A DNA stretch of 6,634 bases from Hyphomicrobiales bacterium. GTDB taxonomy: Bacteria; Pseudomonadota; Alphaproteobacteria; Rhizobiales; Beijerinckiaceae. Within the stretch, counting starts at the first letter, position 1. Each line of letters begins with the position of its first letter. This document shows positions 1 to 5,862 of the stretch, one piece after another. The translations under genes were made by a program, and so were the position numbers. A model generated the notes under the pieces. That model made no database searches and was not told where the DNA came from. It saw only the letters and a program-made list of their open reading frames with translations. The DNA lies in the NCBI GenBank assembly GCA_028865375.1, contig JAGWKJ010000132.1, positions 1 through 6,634 on the forward strand, read 5' to 3'.

Positions 1-674
1 CCCAAGCCGGTCCAGAAGAAGTCGCCGAAGCCGAGATGAATCTCGGCCTCGCGTTGCAATCGCTGGCCGGCGCCGGCCGCGCGCCGATCAAGGACGCCAT
101 CGGCGCCTACCAACGCGCGCTGCGCGCCTTCGACCGCGCGCGGCATCCGAAGGAATACGCCATCCTCCAGAACAACCTCGCCACCGCCTTCTTGTCGGTG
201 TCCTTCGCCGACCCGGGCAGCCGGATGCGCGAGGCGCTCGCGGTGCAGGCGTTCGAGGAAGGCCTGTCGGCCGTCGCCTTGGTCGATCACCCGAGCGAAT
301 ACGCAATGCTGCAGAACAACCTCGGCAACGCCTTGCAGTCGGTGTCGAGCGGCCATCCGGTCGAGAACGGCTTCCGCGCGATCGAGGCCTATCGCGAGGC
401 GCTCAAGGTCCGCAACGCGCGCGACATGCCGCGCGAATACGCCAACACGGTCGCCAACATGGCGAACTGCCTCGCGGGCCTGCCGGACGACCCGGCCGAC
501 GAAACCTCCGGCAACGCGGCAAACCTGCGCGAAGCGCGCTCCCTGCTGGGCGAGGCGCTGGCGATCTTCCGCGCGCACGGCGAGACCGACAAGGCGAGCG
601 AGGTCGCGTCCGTCCTGGCCGCGATCGATGCCGATCTCGAAGCGACCAATCCGGCCGCGGCGGTGCGGCACTGA
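1..674 (+). CDS. TPR-like repeat protein, 5' end missing
   Basis: The reading frame is open from the first complete codon at position 3, so the gene begins outside the window. The ATG at 36 is unlikely to be the start: it falls inside the first visible repeat, in a segment (MNLGLALQSL) that matches later copies NNLATAFLSV and NNLGNALQSV. Four repeat units of about 45-48 residues are visible, with helix-start cores near 39, 174, 318 and 456; the second to fourth carry an (E)YA segment just before the core. Each unit has a second helix of the type AIxAYxxAL. This is the pattern of extended tetratricopeptide-like repeats, which form helical solenoids that bind other proteins. The last 50 or so residues are a final helical pair and a short polar tail. 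There is no membrane segment in the visible part, so it is probably cytosolic. It lies 22 bases upstream of the next gene in an apparent hydrogenase operon, suggesting a scaffold or assembly role; the exact partner is unknown. Confidence 0.85.
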   Translation, partial: QAGPEEVAEAEMNLGLALQSLAGAGRAPIKDAIGAYQRALRAFDRARHPKEYAILQNNLATAFLSVSFADPGSRMREALAVQAFEEGLSAVALVDHPSEYAMLQNNLGNALQSVSSGHPVENGFRAIEAYREALKVRNARDMPREYANTVANMANCLAGLPDDPADETSGNAANLREARSLLGEALAIFRAHGETDKASEVASVLAAIDADLEATNPAAAVRH

Positions 675-678
675 ACCC

Positions 679-686
679 GAAGGAGA
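679..686 (+). promoter_or_regulatory. Ribosome binding site for the 68-residue membrane protein
   Basis: GAAGGAGA lies in the 22-base gap after the TPR gene, about 11 bases before the ATG at 697. It supports the start at 697 over the in-frame ATG at 628, which lies inside the TPR gene and would add an arginine-rich, non-membrane leader. Confidence 0.65.
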
Positions 687-696
687 ACAGCGAACG

Positions 697-903
697 ATGA
701 CCGATTCAATTCCATACCTCCTCTTGTGCCTCGCGCTCGGCGTCGGCGGCGCGGCGGCGGGCGGCGCCGCCAGCGGCTTGCGCATCGGCAAGGAGGCGCT
801 CGGCGCCGAACTCGCCGCCTACATGGGCGCGCTCTACGGGTTGATGGCCGGCGCCGGCGCCGTCGTCGCCGGCCTTCTCGTTCACCGCGTGCTGGGGGGC
901 TGA
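697..903 (+). CDS. Small two-helix membrane protein (68 aa), glycine-rich
   Basis: I do not recognise a named family. The 68-residue product is almost entirely hydrophobic, with two predicted membrane helices at about residues 5-29 and 39-64, separated by a short polar loop (RIGKEALGAE). The first helix is very rich in Gly and Ala (GVGGAAAGGAASG). The second carries G44-xxx-G48-xxx-G52, a glycine-zipper spacing that favours close helix packing or oligomer formation. The start at 697 is supported by an upstream Shine-Dalgarno-like sequence. The stop is 4 bases before the next gene, which also encodes a small two-helix membrane protein, so the two are probably made together and may form one complex. 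Context suggests a membrane contact for the hydrogenase electron-transfer machinery; this is inference from position alone. Confidence 0.75.
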   Translation: MTDSIPYLLLCLALGVGGAAAGGAASGLRIGKEALGAELAAYMGALYGLMAGAGAVVAGLLVHRVLGG

Positions 904-907
904 AGTC

Positions 908-1129
908 ATGTTCGAGATGGCTATGAATTCGGCGAAGCTGTTCCTTGCGGGCAAGCTCTTCCGCGACACCACGCAAGCGCTCGCGATGTTGGCCGCCGGG
1001 ATGGCGATCGGCGCGCTGGCGCTCGTCCTGGCCGCGTTCTTCGCGCCGCTGTGGCTGGCCTCGCTCGTCGGCGGGCTCGCGGCCGGCGCGGCGCAGCCGG
1101 TCCTCTACAAGAACCTGAAATACGCCTGA
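908..1129 (+). CDS. Small two-helix membrane protein (73 aa)
   Basis: No family recognised. An N-terminal segment (residues 1-20) alternates hydrophobic and charged residues and could be an amphipathic helix. It is followed by two predicted membrane helices at about 24-45 and 48-66, and a short basic tail (YKNLKYA) that by the positive-inside rule would face the cytoplasm. The two helices are joined by a tight turn (FFAPLW), so the protein should be a hairpin. The start at 908 is the first ATG, 4 bases after the previous stop; in-frame ATGs at 917 and 923 are possible alternatives. No good Shine-Dalgarno sequence is seen, so translation probably depends on coupling to the upstream gene. The next gene, the NifU-Rieske protein, begins 4 bases after this stop, which points to a shared function, possibly as a membrane partner for it. 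Confidence 0.75.
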   Translation: MFEMAMNSAKLFLAGKLFRDTTQALAMLAAGMAIGALALVLAAFFAPLWLASLVGGLAAGAAQPVLYKNLKYA

Positions 1130-1133
1130 CCTC

Positions 1134-2033
1134 ATGTCGACCGCCCCGGCCACGATCGAGACAGACTTCCCCCGCGGGGACGCGACCGACCTCGACGCGC
1201 TGCTGAAGCCCTTGCGGGCGCTCGAGGCGTTGGCGGAGACTTGGCCGGAAGAGCAGCGCAACGGCGCGATGGCGCGGGTCGCCGCGCTCGACGCGCTGCA
1301 CGCCGAGGCGCTGCGGCGGCTCGTCCGGGCGTTGAAATCCGCGCCCGGCGCCGCGCGGGCGATGCGCGAGGCCGCGTCCGACGAAGTCGTCTACGCGGTC
1401 TTGCGCCGCCACGGCGTGCTGAAGCCCAACCTGTTCGAGCGGGTCGAGGCCGCGCTCGACGCCGTGCGGCCGACGCTGGCGAGCCACGGCGGCGACGTCG
1501 AGCTGGTGTCGGTCGCGCCGCCCGCGGTCGAAGTGCGGTTCCTCGGCGCTTGCGACGGTTGCCCGGCTTCCGCGTTGACGTTCTACGCCGGCGTCAAGAA
1601 GGCGATCGCCGAGGCGGTGCCCGAGATTACCGAGATCAAGCAGGCGCGCGGACTCGGCGGCGCCAAGGGCGCCGGCGCGAACGGCGGCGCGCATTTCGTC
1701 TCCCCCTTCGCCGCCGGCAAGGCGCGGGACTGGCGGCGCGCGTCGTCGCTGACGGACCTCCCTGACGGAGAAACCCGCGTCGTCGCGTTCGAGGGCCGCT
1801 CCGTGCTGCTGTCGCGCTTCGGCGAGGAGGTCACCTGCTTCGAGAACGCCTGCGCGCACATGGGCATGGCGATGGACGGCGGAGAGATCGCCGACGGTTT
1901 CATCACCTGCCCCTATCACGGCTTCAAATACGCGCTCCAATCCGGCGAATGCCTCACCGCGCCGGAGGTCCAGTTGCGCCCTCATGCCGTGCGCGTCGAC
2001 GGCGACCGCGTCGACGTCGCGCTGTCGGATTGA
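1134..2033 (+). CDS. NifU-domain / Rieske [2Fe-2S] fusion protein of hydrogenase loci
   Basis: The 299-residue protein has three parts. Residues 1-95 are helical and Ala/Leu-rich with no recognised fold. Residues about 100-172 match the C-terminal NifU domain: a segment around SHGGDVELVSV, then GACDGCPAS with the paired cysteines C140 and C143 that bind an Fe-S cluster in this family. After a Gly/Ala-rich linker (about 172-190), residues 200-298 form a Rieske ferredoxin-like domain with C240-x-H242 and C259-x2-H262, the two-Cys two-His set for a Rieske [2Fe-2S] cluster. There is no signal peptide or membrane segment, so it should be cytosolic and soluble. NifU domains commonly carry or transfer clusters, while Rieske domains move electrons. 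From memory, Rieske proteins named HucE and HhyE are encoded beside mycobacterial group 2a and 1h uptake hydrogenases and are proposed electron carriers to the respiratory chain; this is probably an equivalent. It is translationally coupled to its neighbours: 4 bases from the previous stop and 5 before the next start, with no clear Shine-Dalgarno sequence. Confidence 0.9.
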   Translation: MSTAPATIETDFPRGDATDLDALLKPLRALEALAETWPEEQRNGAMARVAALDALHAEALRRLVRALKSAPGAARAMREAASDEVVYAVLRRHGVLKPNLFERVEAALDAVRPTLASHGGDVELVSVAPPAVEVRFLGACDGCPASALTFYAGVKKAIAEAVPEITEIKQARGLGGAKGAGANGGAHFVSPFAAGKARDWRRASSLTDLPDGETRVVAFEGRSVLLSRFGEEVTCFENACAHMGMAMDGGEIADGFITCPYHGFKYALQSGECLTAPEVQLRPHAVRVDGDRVDVALSD

Positions 2034-2038
2034 CCGCG

Positions 2039-3208
2039 ATGCGCGTCTCCCTCGCCCCCCGCCGCATCGCGCCATCGGGCGCGCCTCCCCGCTCGCCGTT
2101 CGCACGCGCCGACGCCGACGTGGCGCTGGGATGGCGACGCGGCGCCTTGGCCGAACCGATCCGCCCCGGTCCTTCGACCTTGTTCGGTCCCCGCGGCGCG
2201 GCGCTGCATCCCGACCGTTCGCTTTGGGTCTGCGACACGGGCCATCACCGCCTGCTCGGCTGGCGAACCGTTCCGACCGCCGACGACGCACCGGCCGACG
2301 TCCTCGTCGGACAACCGGACTTCGCGCGCGAAGGGCGCAACGCGAAGGCCGCCCCGACCGCGGCGACGCTGAACGTGCCGACCGGCATCTGCGCCTGGGG
2401 CGAGGGCCTGGCGGTCGCCGACGCATGGAACCATCGCGTCCTGCTCTGGCGCCGCACGCCGACCCGCGACAACCAGCCGGCCGACATCGTGCTGGGGCAG
2501 GCCGACGCGTCCTCGACGCTGGCCAACCGCGGCGCGGACCGACCGGACGCCGCGACGCTGCATTGGCCATACGGCGTCGCCAGCGACGGCAGGGCGCTCT
2601 GGGTCGCCGATTCCGGGAACCGCCGCGTGCTGCATTGGAGCGATCCCGAGGCGACCGGACAGCCGGCCGATTTCGTGCTCGGCCATTCCCGCTTCGACAC
2701 GCGCGACGAAAACGACGGCGCCGCCGTCGGCCCGCATTCGATGCGCTGGCCGCACGCCATCGCGTCGTGGAACGGCCGCCTCGCGATCGCCGACGCCGGC
2801 AACAACCGCGTCATGGTCTGGGACGCGCGTCCGACGACCAACGGCGCTCCCTGCGATCACGCGATCGGGCAGGCCGACTTCGCCGCCTGCGACCACAACC
2901 GCGGCCATTACGCGCCGACCGCGGCGGCGCTGAACATGCCCTATGCGCTCGCCGGCGGCGCGCGCCTGCTCGTCGCCGACACCGCCAATTCGCGCTTGCT
3001 CGCCTTCGACGGAGCGGCCACCGGCGCGCCGGCGGCCGCGCTCGCCGGCCAACCGCACTTCTCGGCCAAGGGCGACAACGGCTGGGGCGAAGCGTCGCGT
3101 GCCAGCCTGTGCTGGCCGTACGGCCTGTCGCGGTTGGGATCGCGGCTGGCGGTCGCCGACAGCGGCAACAACCGCGTCCTCCTCTTCACCTTGGCGGAGG
3201 GCGCATGA
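2039..3208 (+). CDS. NHL-repeat beta-propeller protein (389 aa)
   Basis: Six NHL-type repeats are visible, at about residues 48-75, 111-137, 174-200, 235-261, 298-323 and 357-383. Each runs from a WPYG-like turn to an ADSGNNRVLLW-like strand, the hallmark of NHL propeller blades. Between successive blades there are five copies of a GQxDF-type element (VLVGQPDF, IVLGQADA, FVLGHSRF, HAIGQADF, LAGQPHF). Six repeats predict one closed six-bladed beta-propeller, usually a binding platform rather than an enzyme. There is no signal peptide, so it is probably cytosolic, unlike the many secreted NHL proteins. The ATG at 2039 is preferred because it is 5 bases after the Rieske gene stop; the in-frame ATG at 1949 would lie within that gene and add an arginine-rich leader. 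The stop overlaps the hypF start (ATGA), a strong sign of co-translation. NHL genes occur, to my recollection, in group 1h/2a uptake hydrogenase loci, but their role is not established. Confidence 0.88.
   Translation: MRVSLAPRRIAPSGAPPRSPFARADADVALGWRRGALAEPIRPGPSTLFGPRGAALHPDRSLWVCDTGHHRLLGWRTVPTADDAPADVLVGQPDFAREGRNAKAAPTAATLNVPTGICAWGEGLAVADAWNHRVLLWRRTPTRDNQPADIVLGQADASSTLANRGADRPDAATLHWPYGVASDGRALWVADSGNRRVLHWSDPEATGQPADFVLGHSRFDTRDENDGAAVGPHSMRWPHAIASWNGRLAIADAGNNRVMVWDARPTTNGAPCDHAIGQADFAACDHNRGHYAPTAAALNMPYALAGGARLLVADTANSRLLAFDGAATGAPAAALAGQPHFSAKGDNGWGEASRASLCWPYGLSRLGSRLAVADSGNNRVLLFTLAEGA
2351..2379 (+). repeat. Internal repeat copy 1 (blade duplication in NHL gene)
   Basis: This 29-base stretch matches 2912-2940 at 26 of 29 positions. 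Both encode APTAA(T/A)LN(V/M)P, which leads into an NHL blade. It looks like residual similarity between duplicated blades, not a mobile element. Confidence 0.6.
2912..2940 (+). repeat. Internal repeat copy 2 (blade duplication in NHL gene)
   Basis: Partner of the copy at 2351-2379, with three mismatches over 29 bases and the same reading frame. It precedes the fifth NHL repeat, while the other copy precedes the second. Confidence 0.6.
3196..3201 (+). promoter_or_regulatory. Ribosome binding site for hypF, close spacing
   Basis: GGAGGG lies inside the last codons of the NHL gene, only 3 bases before the hypF ATG at 3205. The spacing is short, so initiation probably also relies on ribosomes ending at the overlapping TGA (ATGA at 3205-3208). 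Confidence 0.5.
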
Positions 3209-5571
3209 AGGGCGAGACCATCCGCGTGCGCGGCCAGGTACAGGGCGTCGGATTCAGGCCTACCGTCTGGCGACTGGCGCGCGAGCTCGACCTCAGGGGC
3301 GACGTCCGCAACCGGGGCTCGGACGTCGAGATCCGGGTCTGGGGCGACGGCGCCGACCGGCTCGCCGCGCGCATCCTGGCGGAAAAGCCGCCGCTGGCCC
3401 GCATCGAGACCCTAGAACGCGCCGCGCTCGACGGCGAGGCGCCGGACGGGTTCGCGATCGTCGCGTCCCTCGGCGCGCCGGCGCGCGCGCATGTCACGCC
3501 GGACGCGGCGACCTGCCCCGCCTGCGCGGCCGAGACGCTCGACCCGTTCGCGCGGCGCTACCGCTATCCGTTCACCAACTGCACCCATTGCGGCCCGCGC
3601 TTCTCGATCGTCGAGGGCGCGCCCTACGACCGCGCTCGGACGACCCTGCGCGCGTTTCCGCTCTGCGCCGATTGCGTGAGCGAATATCGCGACCCCGCCG
3701 ACCGTCGTTTCCACGCGCAACCCATCGCCTGCCACGCCTGCGGTCCGCGCGCCCGGTTCGAGAGGCTCGGCGCCGGCGCGGTGAGCTACGAAAGCTTCTC
3801 GATGCTCGACGACGTCGACGCGGCGGGCGGCGCGCTGGCGAAGGGCTTCATCGTCGCGATCAAGGGCGTCGGCGGCTATCACCTCGCCTGCGACGCCACC
3901 GACGCCGAAGCCGTCCGCAGACTGCGGCTGCGCAAGGGCCGCGCGCGCAAGGCCTTCGCGCTGATGGCGCGCGATATCGCCGCGATCCGCCGCCATTGCG
4001 CCGTCGACGACGCCGAAGAGGCGGCGTTGACCGGCGCCGCCGCGCCCATCGTGCTGCTAGAGCGCCGCGGGGCGCCGCTGCCCGACGGGCTCGCGCCCGG
4101 CCTCGACCGGCTCGGCTTCATGCTGCCCTACACGCCGCTCCACGCGCTGCTGCTGCGCCGGATGCCGCGGCCCGTCGTGATGACCTCGGGCAACCGCTCG
4201 GGCGAGCCGCAGTGCCACGACGACGACGACGCCCGCGCGCGGCTCGCCGGCATCGCGGATTTTGCGCTGACGCACGACCGGCCGATCGCCAACCGCATCG
4301 ACGATTCCGTCGTCCGCGTGGTCGGCGGCCGGCCGCGCGCGATCCGCCGCGCGCGGGGCCAGGCGCCGGCGCCGCTCGCCCTGCCCGGAACGCTCGCGGC
4401 CGGTTCGCCGCTGCTCGCCATGGGCACGGACCTCAAGAACGCGTTCTGCTTCCTCAAGGACGGCGGCGCGATCCTGTCCCAGCACATGGGCGACCTCGAC
4501 GAGCCGGCCACCGAACGCGAGGCGCGGCGCAACCTCGACCTGCTGGGCCGCCTCTACGATTTCGCGCCGGCCGCGATCGCGGTCGACCGGCATCCCGCGT
4601 TCCGGTCGACCGAACGCGGCCGCGCGATGGCGCGCGAGCTCGGCGTGCCGCTGGTGGAAGTGCAACATCATCACGCGCACGTCGCTTCCTGCATGGTCGA
4701 GAACGGTTGGGATCCCTCCGCCGGTCCGGTCGTGGGCGTCGCGCTCGACGGCGTCGGCTGGGGCGACGACGGCACGGTTTGGGGCGGCGAATTCCTCGTC
4801 TGCGACTACGCCGGCTATGAGCGCGCGGGCTGCCTAAAGCCGGTCGCCGCGCCGGGCGGCGACGCCGCGGCGCGCGAGCCCTGGCGCAACGCGCACGCCC
4901 ATCTCGCCGCCGAGATGGGCTGGGCGGAGTTCGACATGAACTTCGGCCACCTCGAGATCGCGCGGCGGCTCGCCGCCAAGCCGCGCGCGACCATCGACGC
5001 GATGATCGCGTCCGGCTTCAACGCGCCGCCCGCCTCGTCCTGCGGCCGGCTGTTCGACGCGGCGGCGGCGATGTGCGGCATCGCCTTCGAGCGCCAGGAT
5101 TACGAGGGCGAGGCGGCCAGCTTGTTCGAGGCCGCGATCGACGCCAAGGCCCTCGCCGCGGAACCGGACGACGAAGACCTCGACTATCCCTTCGCGATCC
5201 CGCGGCTGAAGGCGTCCGGCCTGCCCTATGTGGAGCCGCTCGGCGCCTGGCGCGCCCTGCTCGGCGACCTGCACCTGGGGACGCCCGTGGGCGCGATCGC
5301 CGCGCGCTTCCACCGCGGCTTCGCCAAGGCGGTCGCCAAGCTCGCCGCCCGGATCGCCGAAGCGCGCGGCATCGGCGCCGTGGCGCTGACCGGCGGCTGC
5401 TTCCAGAACGCGACGCTGTTCGCGCTCGTAGAGCGCCACCTTGTCGCGCGCGGTCTGCGCACGCTGTCCCACGCCGCGATCCCGGCCAACGACGGCGGCC
5501 TCGCCGTCGGCCAGGCTGCCGTCGCCGCCGCCCTGCTCACCCGCCAAGGAGGAGTTTCGCCATGTGCCTAG
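3205..5571 (+). CDS. hypF: Carbamoyltransferase HypF, [NiFe]-hydrogenase maturation
   Basis: HypF uses carbamoyl phosphate and ATP to carbamoylate the C-terminal cysteine of HypE, which becomes the cyanide ligand of the hydrogenase iron; it acts in the cytoplasm. All domains are present in the 788 residues. The acylphosphatase domain (about 1-92) has VQGVGFRP with R18, and N36. The zinc domain has the full canonical series C104-x2-C107-x18-C126-x2-C129-x24-C154-x2-C157-x18-C176-x2-C179. The YrdC-like domain (about 200-385) has KGVGGYHLACDA and TSGNRSGEP. The Kae1-like domain (about 400-775) has MGTDLKNAF, the metal-binding-type VQHHHAH (486-492), ALDGVGWGDDGTVWGGE, TGGCFQN and NDGG. The length is slightly above the usual 750 or so. 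The start is fixed by the N-terminal acylphosphatase motif and by the ATGA overlap with the NHL gene. The last eight residues (QGGVSPCA) are encoded across the hypC ribosome binding site and start codon and are probably dispensable. I see no missing catalytic residue. Confidence 0.98.
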   Translation: MKGETIRVRGQVQGVGFRPTVWRLARELDLRGDVRNRGSDVEIRVWGDGADRLAARILAEKPPLARIETLERAALDGEAPDGFAIVASLGAPARAHVTPDAATCPACAAETLDPFARRYRYPFTNCTHCGPRFSIVEGAPYDRARTTLRAFPLCADCVSEYRDPADRRFHAQPIACHACGPRARFERLGAGAVSYESFSMLDDVDAAGGALAKGFIVAIKGVGGYHLACDATDAEAVRRLRLRKGRARKAFALMARDIAAIRRHCAVDDAEEAALTGAAAPIVLLERRGAPLPDGLAPGLDRLGFMLPYTPLHALLLRRMPRPVVMTSGNRSGEPQCHDDDDARARLAGIADFALTHDRPIANRIDDSVVRVVGGRPRAIRRARGQAPAPLALPGTLAAGSPLLAMGTDLKNAFCFLKDGGAILSQHMGDLDEPATEREARRNLDLLGRLYDFAPAAIAVDRHPAFRSTERGRAMARELGVPLVEVQHHHAHVASCMVENGWDPSAGPVVGVALDGVGWGDDGTVWGGEFLVCDYAGYERAGCLKPVAAPGGDAAAREPWRNAHAHLAAEMGWAEFDMNFGHLEIARRLAAKPRATIDAMIASGFNAPPASSCGRLFDAAAAMCGIAFERQDYEGEAASLFEAAIDAKALAAEPDDEDLDYPFAIPRLKASGLPYVEPLGAWRALLGDLHLGTPVGAIAARFHRGFAKAVAKLAARIAEARGIGAVALTGGCFQNATLFALVERHLVARGLRTLSHAAIPANDGGLAVGQAAVAAALLTRQGGVSPCA
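5546..5554 (+). promoter_or_regulatory. Strong ribosome binding site for hypC
   Basis: AAGGAGGAG contains a perfect AGGAGG core at 5547-5552, 9 bases before the hypC ATG. It lies inside the end of hypF and fixes the hypC start. It is much stronger than the sites of the accessory genes. Confidence 0.85.
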
Positions 5572-5840
5572 GCATTCCCGGCCGCATCGTCGCCATCAGG
5601 GACGCGACGCGCAAGCTCGCCACCGCCGACGTGTCGGGCGTGCGGCGCGACGTCAACGTCGCGTGCATCGCGCCCCCCGACGGCGACCTCGAGACGCTGG
5701 TCGGCGCCTGGGCGCTGATCCACGTCGGCTTCGCGATGAGCCGCATCGACGAGGCGGAAGCCGCGCGGACGCTCGACGTGCTGCGTCAGCTCGGCGAGGC
5801 GCAGGCCGAGATCGAGGCGATGCGCGCCGGCGCCGCGTGA
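5562..5840 (+). CDS. hypC: Hydrogenase maturation chaperone HypC
   Basis: HypC is a small chaperone that works with HypD to hold the iron while its CN and CO ligands are added, then delivers the unit to the hydrogenase large-subunit precursor. The 92-residue product begins MCLGIPGRIV, the defining motif. C2, exposed once the initiator Met is removed, is the conserved cysteine that contacts iron and partner proteins. The downstream V(R)RDVNVACI and GAWALIHVGFAMSRIDEAEA segments (H54) are also typical. The size is close to the usual 75-95 residues; the C-terminal 20 residues form an Ala/Glu-rich helix. The gene overlaps the end of hypF by 10 bases and is 22 bases from hypD. A paralogue (HybG or HupF type) is possible in principle, but its position between hypF and hypD supports HypC. 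Confidence 0.97.
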   Translation: MCLGIPGRIVAIRDATRKLATADVSGVRRDVNVACIAPPDGDLETLVGAWALIHVGFAMSRIDEAEAARTLDVLRQLGEAQAEIEAMRAGAA

Positions 5841-5846
5841 GCGCGC

Positions 5847-5856
5847 AAAGGAGGGA
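5847..5856 (+). promoter_or_regulatory. Strong ribosome binding site for hypD
   Basis: AAAGGAGGGA in the 22-base gap after hypC has an AGGAGG core at 5849-5854, 8 bases before the hypD ATG at 5863. Confidence 0.85.
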
Positions 5857-5862
5857 CGGGCC

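Noticed and set aside
697..903. Possible ATP synthase c-subunit-like proteolipid
   Set aside because: The glycine-rich hairpin is reminiscent of c subunits, but the only acidic residue near the second helix (E38) sits at its edge, not mid-membrane, and there are no ATP synthase genes nearby.
921..2570. Long minus-strand open frame of 549 codons
   Set aside because: It is arginine-rich, has no recognisable domain and runs antisense to the clear membrane, NifU-Rieske and NHL genes. Such shadows are expected at very high GC.
1982..3058. Minus-strand frame of 358 codons opposite the NHL gene
   Set aside because: Its apparent repeats mirror the NHL repeats on the other strand. It has no start signal and no family motif.
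1984..3204. Upstream extension of the hypF frame by 407 codons
   Set aside because: The extension is arginine-rich and antagonistic to the NHL frame. HypF proper starts at 3205 with its canonical acylphosphatase motif.
4057..4680. Minus-strand frame of 207 codons within hypF
   Set aside because: It is antisense to intact HypF catalytic motifs and has no recognisable domain or start signal.
2943..4820. Plus-strand frame of 625 codons overlapping the NHL gene and hypF
   Set aside because: The product is dominated by Arg, Ala and Gly and is out of frame with the motif-complete NHL and HypF proteins.
5073..5561. Upstream extension of the hypC frame
   Set aside because: HypC function needs the cysteine right after the initiator Met, and a strong ribosome binding site marks 5562 as the start.
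5841..5862. Possible terminator or promoter between hypC and hypD
   Set aside because: The gap is only 22 bases and is occupied by the hypD ribosome binding site. No hairpin followed by a T-run is present.
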